Shown here one piece after another: positions 1-6,452 of a stretch of 13,500 bases of DNA. This DNA comes from an uncultured Lachnoanaerobaculum sp. GTDB taxonomy: Bacteria; Bacillota; Clostridia; Lachnospirales; Lachnospiraceae. The DNA is taken from contig CAKAQP010000046.1 in NCBI GenBank assembly GCA_916720285.1, forward strand, positions 1-13,500. The letters are read 5' to 3'. The stretch's first letter is position 1, and the number at the start of each line of letters is the position of its first letter. The notes beneath the pieces are model-generated. The model worked only from the letters and a program-made list of their open reading frames with translations, made no database searches and had not been told where the DNA came from. The position numbers and the translations under genes are program-made.

Positions 1-43
1 AAAAAAAGCCCTTCCCAATAGCTCACTGTCTATCAAGTAGGAC
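1..43 (-). terminator. Rho-independent terminator of tRNA-Lys
   Basis: Read on the minus strand, positions 43-30 pair with 21-8 around an 8-base loop (29-22), and a run of seven U follows (7-1). The 14-pair stem has one A-A mismatch and several G-U pairs. The G-U pairs form only in the minus-strand RNA, which fixes the direction as away from the tRNA-Lys gene. Confidence 0.75.
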
Positions 44-48
44 CTTCA

Positions 49-121
49 TGCGCCTTCAGGGACTCGAACCCTGGACAAATAGATTAAGAGTCTACTGCTC
101 TACCAACTGAGCTAAAGGCGC
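49..121 (-). tRNA. tRNA-Lys (anticodon CUU)
   Basis: The 73-nt minus-strand sequence folds as a full cloverleaf. The seven-pair acceptor stem GCGCCTT/AAGGCGC lies at 121-115 and 56-50, with discriminator A at 49. The D arm carries AGCTCAGTTGGTAGAGC, the T arm carries the GGTTCGAGTCC core, and the anticodon loop is CTCTTAA, giving CUU for the lysine codon AAG. The 3' CCA is not encoded (TGA follows the discriminator), so the CCA-adding enzyme must supply it. The gene has its own promoter (163-191) and terminator (1-43). Confidence 0.97.
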
Positions 122-135
122 TTTTTTATTTTTTT

Positions 136-156
136 GTGTTCCTGTTTTTTGAACAC
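136..156 (-). other. Stem-loop in the tRNA-Lys 5' leader
   Basis: GTGTTC (136-141) and GAACAC (151-156) are a perfect 6-bp inverted repeat around a 9-base loop. They lie between the tRNA-Lys promoter and the mature tRNA. The predicted transcript start is near 156, so the hairpin would sit at the very 5' end of the precursor that RNase P trims. No U-run follows it in either direction, so it is not a terminator. Confidence 0.45.
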
Positions 157-162
157 TTCGAT

Positions 163-191
163 ATAATACAATATATAAAAGTTGTTGTCAA
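163..191 (-). promoter_or_regulatory. Sigma-A promoter of tRNA-Lys
   Basis: On the minus strand there is a perfect -35 TTGACA (191-186), a 17-base spacer, and a -10 TATTAT (168-163). The predicted start is near 156, about 35 bases before the mature tRNA. A near-consensus promoter fits a stable RNA gene. Confidence 0.85.
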
Positions 192-267
192 CATGTTTTT
201 TAAAAAACCTTGAAATTATTTTTATTTTTTCTTTTTATACCTTTAACCAATCTTGCACAACCATTTA

Positions 268-296
268 TTGACTTTGTCTATAAATAAACCTATAAT
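268..296 (+). promoter_or_regulatory. Promoter of the LysR-family gene
   Basis: -35 TTGACT (268-273), a 17-base spacer, and a perfect -10 TATAAT (291-296). The predicted start is near 303, leaving an 82-base AT-rich leader before the ATG at 385. The gap from 122 to 384 otherwise holds only the tRNA-Lys promoter and leader hairpin. No divergent protein gene shares it, unlike many LysR loci. Confidence 0.75.
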
Positions 297-384
297 TATA
301 TTAAACTGTAGTCCTTACAACATATATCACCACATCATTAATATAGATTAAGAGTACGGCATACAAGCATTAAGGAGATAATTT

Positions 385-1287
385 ATGGAATTTAGACAAC
401 TGGAGGCTTTCGTGGCCACAGCCGAATTAAAAAGCTTTTCACAGGCTGCAAAATATTTATATCTGTCACAGTCGACTATAAGCTCACATGTTCAAAACTT
501 AGAGGATGATTTGGGAAGAAAGCTGCTTTTAAGAACCACAAAATCCATTACTCTCACTCCTGAGGGTGAGACATTTCTCTCCTATGCAAGAAAAATAGTG
601 GAGACTAAGGATCAAGCTGTACTTTCACTTCAGCAGTCATCAAAAAGCATGTTGCACATCGGCGCTTCTTCCATACCTTCAGGCTATCTTTTGCCGGAAA
701 TTATTGCAGGTTTTAAGAAAAAACACTCTGAAATGCATTTCAGTATCTGGCAGGGAAGCAGTGACGAAATTGCTGAACTTTTGCTTAGTGACAGCGTTGA
801 TATAGCTTTTACCGGCAAAGACATAAATTCACCGCTTTGTGAGAGTTTGAAAGTATGTCCCGATCATCTTATGCTTGTTACACCGGCCACCGAGGAGTAT
901 AAAAAGCTGAAAGAAAGCCGTGCAAAAATATCGGATATCTTAAAGTATCCTATGATCTTAAGATCAAACGGATCCGGCACACAGTTTGTAGCCAGCAAAC
1001 TTCTTGAAGGCCTTGGCATAAAGAAAAGCGATCTGAATGTTATTGCACAGACAAACGACCTTGAATCCATACAGCAGATGATAGTTCATGGGCTTGGCAT
1101 CAGCATCTGTTCAAGATTTTCCACTCAGAATTTATTGGACAGCGATAAGGTGATAACCTATCCGCTTGATAATGCAAATATGAGATATTTTTCATTACAC
1201 TATATGAATATAAAAAAATCCCATCCGACAATTAAGCTTTTCCTTGACTATGTGCAAAACTTGATAGATGAAGATGTCTACAAATAA
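385..1287 (+). CDS. LysR-family transcriptional regulator
   Basis: This 300-aa protein has the usual LysR length. An N-terminal winged helix-turn-helix spans about residues 3-60, with the recognition region FSQAAKYLYLSQSTISSHV at about 18-36, followed by a linker helix and an effector-binding domain from about residue 90 to 294 (LHIGASSIPSGYLLPE onward). AAGGAG (372-377) sits seven bases before the ATG. The gene stands alone between its own promoter and terminator, so its target is not obvious from neighbours. The N-terminal block LEAFVATAELKSFSQAAK and the effector-domain style recall the clostridial subgroup linked to selenium or cysteine metabolism (CysL-like). I treat that subgroup as a weak suggestion because no sel or cys gene is in the window. 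The ligand is unknown. Confidence 0.93.
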   Translation: MEFRQLEAFVATAELKSFSQAAKYLYLSQSTISSHVQNLEDDLGRKLLLRTTKSITLTPEGETFLSYARKIVETKDQAVLSLQQSSKSMLHIGASSIPSGYLLPEIIAGFKKKHSEMHFSIWQGSSDEIAELLLSDSVDIAFTGKDINSPLCESLKVCPDHLMLVTPATEEYKKLKESRAKISDILKYPMILRSNGSGTQFVASKLLEGLGIKKSDLNVIAQTNDLESIQQMIVHGLGISICSRFSTQNLLDSDKVITYPLDNANMRYFSLHYMNIKKSHPTIKLFLDYVQNLIDEDVYK

Positions 1288-1292
1288 AACAA

Positions 1293-1331
1293 GGGCCGGT
1301 GAAATCGTTTTGATCTCATCGGCTCCTTTTT
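1293..1331 (+). terminator. Terminator of the LysR gene, possibly bidirectional
   Basis: GGGCCGGTGA (1293-1302) pairs with TCATCGGCTC (1316-1325) over ten pairs including two G-U, with a further ATC/GAT inside the loop, and is followed by five T (1327-1331). The minus-strand read-out is only moderately U-rich (TTGTTTTATTTG), but it lies directly behind the converging 109-aa gene, so it may stop both operons. Confidence 0.85.
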
Positions 1332-1659
1332 AATATTTTCTATTTATAACATAATCTCTCGGATATAACGATAATTTAGACCCATCTGATTTCTCGTATT
1401 CATCCCAAAACTTAATATCGTCTGATTCGTTATCAATAACTATACGATAGCAAGAAAATCCGCCTCTCCCTTCTACAAAAGGAAGCTGCTCTAAATTATA
1501 TCTTTTTACTTCATCAAATTGTTTTTCTTTCAACAAATATAACCAATCCAGAGCTTTATCCAAATCTTTTAAATCATCCAATCGGTCCTTTTTTCCGTTT
1601 TTCAAGTCTGCTACAATCAATTCTCTCTCTTTTTCCAGTAGCTTTATTGCATGCTCCAT
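1330..1659 (-). CDS. Hypothetical protein, 109 aa, last gene of the acetyltransferase operon
   Basis: I do not recognise this family. The first 50 residues are a charged helical stretch rich in Lys, Asp, Glu and Leu (EKERELIVADLKNG, DDLKDLDKALDWLYLLKEKQ) that could form a short helical hairpin or coiled coil. Residues from about 62 (FVEGRGGFSCYRIVIDN) onward look like a small beta-rich domain ending in YPRDYVINRKY. There is no signal peptide or membrane segment, so it is probably cytosolic. The gene starts seven bases after the upstream acetyltransferase stop, and the likely ribosome site AGGTGG overlaps that TAG, which points to translational coupling. Base composition matches the neighbours. 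Its real-gene status rests on operon position and a full-length frame, not on homology. Confidence 0.75.
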   Translation of the reverse strand: MEHAIKLLEKERELIVADLKNGKKDRLDDLKDLDKALDWLYLLKEKQFDEVKRYNLEQLPFVEGRGGFSCYRIVIDNESDDIKFWDEYEKSDGSKLSLYPRDYVINRKY

Positions 1660-1666
1660 ATTCCAC

Positions 1667-2146
1667 CTAGAATGTCAGTCTCATCTTATACCAGATAGTA
1701 TCGCCATGATTTGACTGTGATACGCCCTCATCCTCATATCCAAATTCTGCATAAAAAAGTCTGAGTCCGTCTTTACAGGTAAGTACTATTCCTTTTCTTC
1801 CTCTCTCCCTGCAATCCTCTATCACCTTATTCATCACTGAGCCGGCAAGTCCTTGGCCTCTGTAAGGTTTTTCTGTAACTACAGAAAATATCATCTGCCA
1901 CTCTCCGTCTTTTTTATGCATAGAAGCATCATCATACATAATATCTGTCAGGTCCTCTTCATCTGTAGCCATACCGTTTATGAAACTCTTTATAATCCCA
2001 TCCTCTTCCAGTATCCAAAAGCACTCCGGAAAACTCTCCATCCTCTTTCTTATGCTTTCCCTACTTGCCGCCTCAGCTTTCGGATAAGAATCCGCCTCTA
2101 TCTGTGCCAGTCTGTCCAAATCTTTTGCTTCTACATGTCTGATCAT
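1667..2146 (-). CDS. GNAT N-acetyltransferase, arylalkylamine-acetyltransferase-like
   Basis: This 159-aa cytosolic enzyme is predicted to transfer acetyl from acetyl-CoA to a primary amine. The pyrophosphate-binding motif A is clear: FSVVTEKPYRGQGLAGSVM, with RGQGLA at residues 96-101. It is followed by VLTCKDGLRLFYAEFGYEDEGVS (about 121-143), where the Tyr in LFYAEFG is the usual place for the general acid. The early SYPKAEAAS motif and the C-terminal HGDTIWYKMRL resemble bacterial members of the serotonin/arylalkylamine group. That group contains many proteins with unknown substrates, so polyamine, amino sugar or peptide amines cannot be excluded. The ATG overlaps the upstream stop as ATGA (2146-2143), with GGGGG just before it. 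Confidence 0.9.
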   Translation of the reverse strand: MIRHVEAKDLDRLAQIEADSYPKAEAASRESIRKRMESFPECFWILEEDGIIKSFINGMATDEEDLTDIMYDDASMHKKDGEWQMIFSVVTEKPYRGQGLAGSVMNKVIEDCRERGRKGIVLTCKDGLRLFYAEFGYEDEGVSQSNHGDTIWYKMRLTF

Positions 2147-2622
2147 ACATCCCCCTTTAATTCATATAAAATCCTAAAACTTTTATCATCAAGCTGTATT
2201 ATTCCAAGTCTTTTAAACCCAAGTTTTTCCACAGCTTTTTGCATAGTTTTATTATCCTCATGGGTTTCTATTCTTAAAATAGATATTTCCTTCTTTGCAA
2301 AATCTACTATACGGCTTACAATATTTCTTTTACTTCCATCACTTGCCACTCTATGTATTATCCCATACTCCTTATCAGAAGGAAATTTAAGTTCTTGGCT
2401 CTTTTCATAGCCCTTTATAAATACAAAACAGGCAAAAATATGACCATTATCTTCCAATACATAGCCTATTTTTTCTTCTATATCCTTATTTACTATATTT
2501 TTTTCGGGATAACTGTCCTTCCACTGATTTGGATTGCCGCTATTTTTCATATATTCCCTTGCAATAGCATATATCTCCATTATCCTGTTATAATCAGAAG
2601 GAATTGCTTTTCTAATATTCAT
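2143..2622 (-). CDS. GNAT-family N-acetyltransferase with degenerate motif A
   Basis: This 159-aa protein has the overall GNAT plan: an N-terminal IRKAIPSDYNRIMEIYAIAREYM helix, the block GNPNQW (residues 29-34), a central strand GIIHRVASDG (87-96), and the C-terminal LRIETHEDNKTMQKAVEKLGFKRLGI (116-141) typical of motif B. The usual Q/RxxGxG/A loop is not clean; SDGSKRNIVSRIV occupies its place. This is seen in a recognisable clostridial subfamily with the GNPNQW block and does not by itself mean loss of activity. The substrate is unknown. AAAGGAAG lies upstream of the ATG. As the first gene of the operon it must be served by a promoter in 2623-2683, where AT-rich -10-like sequences occur but no convincing -35. 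Confidence 0.88.
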   Translation of the reverse strand: MNIRKAIPSDYNRIMEIYAIAREYMKNSGNPNQWKDSYPEKNIVNKDIEEKIGYVLEDNGHIFACFVFIKGYEKSQELKFPSDKEYGIIHRVASDGSKRNIVSRIVDFAKKEISILRIETHEDNKTMQKAVEKLGFKRLGIIQLDDKSFRILYELKGDV

Positions 2623-2683
2623 CCTATACTTCCTTTACCCAAAGTTTGTAATATAAACAGTAATAATATACTGCTCTCTATTT

Positions 2684-2720
2684 AAAAAAGGCATATTATA
2701 GACAAAGCCTATAACATGCC
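2684..2720 (-). terminator. Terminator of the lipoprotein-queA-transpeptidase operon
   Basis: Read on the minus strand, 2720-2709 and 2701-2690 form a 12-pair stem (GGCATGTTATAG/CTATAATATGCC, one G-U) with a 7-base loop, followed by six U (2689-2684). It lies nine bases beyond the transpeptidase stop codon and separates this operon from the acetyltransferase operon. Confidence 0.92.
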
Positions 2721-2728
2721 CTATATCT

Positions 2729-3322
2729 TTATGGTCCTACCGAAACCTTGATTCCAAGCTGTCCATACGGCCAGATAATATCCATTACATCATTGCTTAC
2801 AGCCACACAACCTGCTGTAGGTACACCCTTTTGATAATTTCCGTGAATCATTATTGCACCGCCAAGTGCTGTATTCCATGGAGGACATACCTTATTATCA
2901 ATAGCTGTGTAGATGGCATCCTTTTCTTCCTGTGTAATAATTCCCTGTTCAAATCCTCTGTCGGCTGCGGCCTTATCAGGGTAAGAAAGTCCGAGAGATA
3001 AATGATATGCACTCTTATCATTTCTTACACAGATATAATAATCACCGTTTGGAGTTGTTCTGTCACCCTGCTTTTGCTTTGTTCCGTTTGCTGAAAACTC
3101 TCCAAGGCTGCATGGCCATTTGCCTATCACCTTATTGTCGGCTATAAGTGTAAGCTCCTTACTTGTCTTGCTTACATAGATTCTTGTAGCAGGCTCAGTC
3201 TGCTGAGGTGTGTAATTGCTTGTAGTTACCTTTCTTACTGTTGCGGCGTATACACTAAAGCTCATCAATCCGATAATCATTGACAAAACAAGTAATGCCA
3301 CAATGCTTTTTCTCATCTTCAT
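2729..3322 (-). CDS. Exported L,D-transpeptidase (YkuD domain)
   Basis: This 197-aa secreted protein has a signal peptide at residues 1-26 (MKMRKS, hydrophobic core, VYA cleavage site) and a YkuD catalytic domain from about residue 46 to 195. The catalytic pair is visible: His160 in IMIHGN and Cys172 in PTAGCVAVSN, with the S/T-x-G-C spacing of the family. GDRTTPNGDYYI (87-98) is the usual substrate-groove strand. Such enzymes make 3-3 peptidoglycan cross-links or attach proteins to stem peptides outside the membrane, and they resist most beta-lactams except carbapenems. GAAAGGG sits five bases before the chosen ATG; an ATG two codons later is possible but spaced worse. It is the last gene of its operon, 23 bases after queA. 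The link to queA is probably transcriptional only. Confidence 0.94.
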   Translation of the reverse strand: MKMRKSIVALLVLSMIIGLMSFSVYAATVRKVTTSNYTPQQTEPATRIYVSKTSKELTLIADNKVIGKWPCSLGEFSANGTKQKQGDRTTPNGDYYICVRNDKSAYHLSLGLSYPDKAAADRGFEQGIITQEEKDAIYTAIDNKVCPPWNTALGGAIMIHGNYQKGVPTAGCVAVSNDVMDIIWPYGQLGIKVSVGP

Positions 3323-3345
3323 AAAAACCCTTTCTAAAAATACAT

Positions 3346-4371
3346 TTAATTTATAAACATCGCATCCCCAAAACTGAAAAATCTGTATTTCTCTTTTACA
3401 GCCTCCTCATAAGCATGCAATATATTTTCTCTTCCAGCCAATGCACTTACAAGCATTACCAAAGTGGACTCCGGTAAATGAAAGTTTGTAATAAGAGCAT
3501 CCAAAACCTTAAACTTATATCCCGGATATATGAAAATATCTGTCCACCCCGACTTTTCTTCCAGATGTCCGTTTTCATCCGCCGCGCTTTCTATGGTTCT
3601 GGTACTTGTGGTTCCCACACAAATTACTCTTTTACCATTTTCCCTTGTACTGTTGATAATATCGGCAGCCTCTTTTGATATTTGAAAAAACTCGGAATGC
3701 ATATGATGTTCATTTACATCCGTAACCTTTACAGGTCTAAAAGTACCGAGTCCCACATGCAGTGTAACCTTTGCAAGTCTGATGCCCTTTTTTTCTATTT
3801 TCTCAAGCAGCTCCTTTGTAAAATGCAAACCTGCCGTAGGTGCCGCCGCAGAGCCCTCATTCTTTGCATATACTGTCTGATATCTGTTTTTATCCTTCAG
3901 CACATGTGTAATATATGGTGGAAGCGGCATTGTTCCAAGTTTATCTAAGATTTCTTCAAAAATCCCCTCAAACTCAAACTCGATTATTCTGTTACCTTCC
4001 TCCACTATATCAACTATTGTTCCCAAAAGTAATCCGTCACCAAAATCAATCTTTGCTCCGACCTTACATTTTTTTCCCGGCTTTACAAGGCATTCCCAAG
4101 CAGTCTTTGACATTCTCTTTAAAAGAAGTATTTCTATCGCCGCCCCGGTATCCTTTTTAACACCCATAAGTCTTGCAGGTATTACCTTAGTTTCATTGAG
4201 TACCAGGCAATCACCCTCATTTAGATAATCTATAATATCAAAAAAATGCTTATGACTGATATCTCCACTCACTTTATCAAGTACCAAAAGTCTTGAAGAA
4301 GCTCTGTCTTCAAGAGGATCCTGTGCTATAAGTTCCTGTGGTAAATCATACCAAAAATCTTTTACATCCAT
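3346..4371 (-). CDS. queA: S-adenosylmethionine:tRNA ribosyltransferase-isomerase
   Basis: QueA transfers and isomerises the ribosyl part of S-adenosylmethionine onto preQ1 at position 34 of tRNAs with GUN anticodons, giving epoxyqueuosine. With the start at 4371 it is 341 aa, the usual length. Family blocks in order are VKDFWYDLPQELIAQ (3-17), NETKVIPARL (59-68), PPYI (151-154), AAPTAGLHFT (176-185), HVGLGTFRPV (205-214), VGTTSTRTIES (252-262), NFHLPESTLVMLVSA (296-310) and YRFFSFGDAM (329-338). The ATG at 4371 follows the lipoprotein TGA by one base, which suggests coupled translation, but the local ribosome site is weak. An in-frame ATG at 4407 has a better site (GAGGAAG) and would add 12 residues (MYPYRRQRAETD) inside the upstream gene. 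I prefer 4371 because homologues begin there. Confidence 0.96.
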   Translation of the reverse strand: MDVKDFWYDLPQELIAQDPLEDRASSRLLVLDKVSGDISHKHFFDIIDYLNEGDCLVLNETKVIPARLMGVKKDTGAAIEILLLKRMSKTAWECLVKPGKKCKVGAKIDFGDGLLLGTIVDIVEEGNRIIEFEFEGIFEEILDKLGTMPLPPYITHVLKDKNRYQTVYAKNEGSAAAPTAGLHFTKELLEKIEKKGIRLAKVTLHVGLGTFRPVKVTDVNEHHMHSEFFQISKEAADIINSTRENGKRVICVGTTSTRTIESAADENGHLEEKSGWTDIFIYPGYKFKVLDALITNFHLPESTLVMLVSALAGRENILHAYEEAVKEKYRFFSFGDAMFIN

Positions 4372-4372
4372 A

Positions 4373-5176
4373 TCAGTTTCCGCTCTTTGTCTCCGATATG
4401 GATACATTAGCTTCCTCTTTACTTGTTTCTGTAATGCTTTCCACAGTACTTTCTTCTACAGTTGTTTCTGTAGGTTGCTCTGAAGTTTCCACTGCGGCAC
4501 CGCTCTCATTTGTAGACGCGTTTTGCACCCAAATAGAGTACAGTGTTCCAAGCTGTATATCACTTGTTACTGCAGTTGCAAGGTCTTTTCTCATCTGTGC
4601 ATCAAGCGCAATAATATCCTCCGACTTGGAAACCTCCTCTACATACTGCCTCTCTTCATCAGTCAGCTTGTCAGTCTCTACCATATAAAAAGCATCCTTA
4701 GGCTCTTCTTTTACATATGCCCATGTAAGCATAGGTGCCTTTGTATCAATATCATGGAACTTTACATTTGAACTGATAAATACCACATATGAATTATCCT
4801 CATATCCCTTTGTCACATAGGTAACAGTATCATCAAATGACTCGTATACCTTTGCCTCATCTGTCAGTTTTGCCTGCAAATCTGCAAGTCCGTCCTCATC
4901 ACTTCTTCCAAAAACATTGTACATTCTTCTGGCATCCGCATTTACTTTTGCGTACTGATAAGCCTTCACAAGCTCTATAATTCCCGGAATCGGATCCTTT
5001 TGCATACCATATGTTTTATAATCAGATAATGCTCTTTCCTCTTCAGACATGGTAGACTCGGCAACTGTAGTAGTCTCCTCAGTGCTTACCGTATTACTTG
5101 TATTGCTGCAGCCCGTAGCAACCGCCATCATCACTGCCATCATACCTATTCCTGTTATTATTTTTTTATTTCTCAT
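4373..5176 (-). CDS. Hypothetical lipoprotein, 267 aa
   Basis: An N-terminal signal MRNKKIITGI plus hydrophobic stretch ends in a lipobox, VATGC, with the acylated Cys at residue 23, so the protein should be anchored on the outer face of the membrane. Residues 24-45 are a Ser/Thr/Glu-rich linker. About 50-215 form one soluble domain (DYKTYGMQKDPIPGIIELVKAYQYAKVNADARRMYNVFG to LYSIWVQNA) with the alternating helix and strand look of NTF2-like ligand-binding or scaffold domains. I cannot assign a family. Residues from about 220 to the end are again Glu/Thr/Ser-rich and probably disordered. AGAGG sits five bases before the ATG. It is first in the operon, one base ahead of the preferred queA start; no strong promoter was found in 5177-5270. 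Confidence 0.88.
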   Translation of the reverse strand: MRNKKIITGIGMMAVMMAVATGCSNTSNTVSTEETTTVAESTMSEEERALSDYKTYGMQKDPIPGIIELVKAYQYAKVNADARRMYNVFGRSDEDGLADLQAKLTDEAKVYESFDDTVTYVTKGYEDNSYVVFISSNVKFHDIDTKAPMLTWAYVKEEPKDAFYMVETDKLTDEERQYVEEVSKSEDIIALDAQMRKDLATAVTSDIQLGTLYSIWVQNASTNESGAAVETSEQPTETTVEESTVESITETSKEEANVSISETKSGN

Positions 5177-5270
5177 AAATGCCTCTTTATAATAATTTAT
5201 AACCTTTTGATTCCCGTATTATTTTATCAAATATTATTGCAAAAAGCACCTATCAATTTATTATAAAAAA

Positions 5271-5279
5271 TGATATAAT
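5271..5279 (+). promoter_or_regulatory. Extended -10 promoter of tRNA-Arg (and probably birA)
   Basis: The sequence TGATATAAT is an extended -10 (TGn plus a perfect TATAAT at 5274-5279). The -35 position with 17-base spacing (5251-5256) reads TATCAA, which is weak, so the extended element would carry recognition. The predicted start near 5286 is ten bases before the mature tRNA. Confidence 0.65.
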
Positions 5280-5295
5280 TTTGTAATATTTGTTT

Positions 5296-5368
5296 GTATC
5301 AATAGCGTATTGGATAACGCATCAGACTCCGACTCTGAAGACTGTGGGTTCGAATCCCACTTGATACA
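5296..5368 (+). tRNA. tRNA-Arg (anticodon CCG)
   Basis: The 73-nt cloverleaf has acceptor stem GTATCAA/TTGATAC (5296-5302 with 5361-5367) and discriminator A (5368). The D stem is GCGT/ACGC, the anticodon stem TCAGA/TCTGA with loop CTCCGAC (anticodon CCG, reading the arginine codon CGG), and the T arm GTGGG-TTCGAAT-CCCAC. CCA is not encoded. The gene lies only 30 bases before the birA start, with no terminator between them apart from a T-rich stretch without a hairpin, so the two are probably transcribed together. Confidence 0.97.
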
Positions 5369-5398
5369 TTATTTTTTATGTGACCTATAAGGAGAAAT

Positions 5399-6382
5399 AT
5401 GTTAAAGAATGAAGTTTTAAAAATCTTATTATCAAATGACATTCACGTATCCGGTCAAGATATTTCTGAAAGTCTCGGCGTCTCAAGGACTGCTGTATGG
5501 AAGGCTATTTCCGCACTAAAAAAAGAAGGCTACAATATAGAGTCTGTAAATAACAAAGGCTATCTTCTTTTAGCAAAAAGCGATATTCTAAATCAAGTGG
5601 AAATAGAGCAAAATATAAATTCTTATAAACTCTCCGATGCGCCACAGATAATATATCTGGATGAAGTCGACTCTACCAATAACTACGCCAGACTGATGGC
5701 TGACAAGATAAATTCCGACTTCCTTGTAGTAGCCGATATGCAAACTTTGGGAAAAGGCAGAATGGGAAGAAGTTGGAGTTCACCTACCGGAGTCGGTATC
5801 TTTATGAGCCTTTGTATAAAGCCTGAGATGGCTGTAGAAAAGGCTTCTATGATCACTCTTGTAACCGCTGTCTCCCTTTGTGATGCTATAGAAGAGCTTT
5901 ACCCTATAAACGCCACCATAAAATGGCCTAACGATATAGTCATAAATTCAAAGAAAATATCAGGTATACTTACAGAAATGAGCTCAGATATGGACGGTAT
6001 AAAATACATTATTTCGGGAATGGGTATAAATGTTAATAATAAGGAATTCCCTGATGATATAAAAGATATGGCATCATCTCTTTTACTGGAAACCGGTATT
6101 TTAGCGGATAGATCAAAATTGATTGCAGCTGTTATATATCATTTCTACAAAAATATGAATATCTTTCTAAAAACCGGTGATATGAGCGGACTGAAGGAAA
6201 ACTATGAAAATCATTTGGTAAATATCGGCAAAGACGTGAAGATACTTGACCCTAAAGGAATTTACCAAGGAATTGCTCTTGGAATTGATGAAACAGGTGC
6301 ACTGCTTGTAAATGTGGAAGGGAAAATAAAAAGAATTATCAGCGGCGAAGTCAGCGTAAGAGGACTATATGGTTATGTATAA
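5399..6382 (+). CDS. birA: Bifunctional biotin--[acetyl-CoA-carboxylase] ligase and biotin repressor
   Basis: This 327-aa protein activates biotin with ATP to biotinoyl-AMP and attaches it to the lysine of biotin carrier domains. An N-terminal helix-turn-helix (about 18-40, GQDISESLGVSRTAVWKAISALK, then a wing YNIESVNNKGYLL) marks the class that also represses biotin genes. Ligase motifs are VDSTNNYAR (90-98), the biotinyl-AMP loop GKGRMGRSW (118-126, where many relatives have GRGRxGR), KWPNDI (175-180), KISGIL (186-191, with the likely catalytic Lys186) and GMGINVN (207-213). A small C-terminal SH3-like domain spans about 275-325. AAGGAG lies four bases before the ATG. No separate promoter is visible between it and tRNA-Arg. 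A terminator follows directly. Confidence 0.97.
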   Translation: MLKNEVLKILLSNDIHVSGQDISESLGVSRTAVWKAISALKKEGYNIESVNNKGYLLLAKSDILNQVEIEQNINSYKLSDAPQIIYLDEVDSTNNYARLMADKINSDFLVVADMQTLGKGRMGRSWSSPTGVGIFMSLCIKPEMAVEKASMITLVTAVSLCDAIEELYPINATIKWPNDIVINSKKISGILTEMSSDMDGIKYIISGMGINVNNKEFPDDIKDMASSLLLETGILADRSKLIAAVIYHFYKNMNIFLKTGDMSGLKENYENHLVNIGKDVKILDPKGIYQGIALGIDETGALLVNVEGKIKRIISGEVSVRGLYGYV

Positions 6383-6411
6383 AATGAGCAGGAAAAACCT
6401 GCCCATTTTTT
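6383..6411 (+). terminator. Terminator of birA
   Basis: AATGAGCAGG (6383-6392) pairs with CCTGCCCATT (6398-6407) across an AAAAA loop with one A-C mismatch, and six T follow (6406-6411). It starts at the birA stop codon. Confidence 0.9.
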
Positions 6412-6420
6412 GTATTCAAA

Positions 6421-6449
6421 TAAAAAATAAGCCTTGAAACTCAAGACTT
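6421..6449 (-). terminator. Terminator of tRNA-Thr
   Basis: Read on the minus strand, AAGTCTTGA (6449-6441) pairs with TCAAGGCTT (6437-6429), nine pairs with one G-U, around a 3-base loop. U-rich sequence ATTTTTTA follows (6428-6421). It begins four bases beyond the tRNA 3' end and lies tail to tail with the birA terminator. Confidence 0.88.
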
Positions 6450-6452
6450 TAA

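Noticed and set aside
1853..2410. Open frame of 185 codons on the plus strand
   Set aside because: It lies antisense to both acetyltransferase genes, is rich in Ser, Ile and Cys like a reverse reading of AT-rich coding DNA, and has no ribosome site or family motif.
5177..5295. Strong promoter for the lipoprotein operon in the divergent gap
   Set aside because: Several AT-rich -10-like hexamers exist on the minus strand, but none has a convincing -35 at 16-18 bases.
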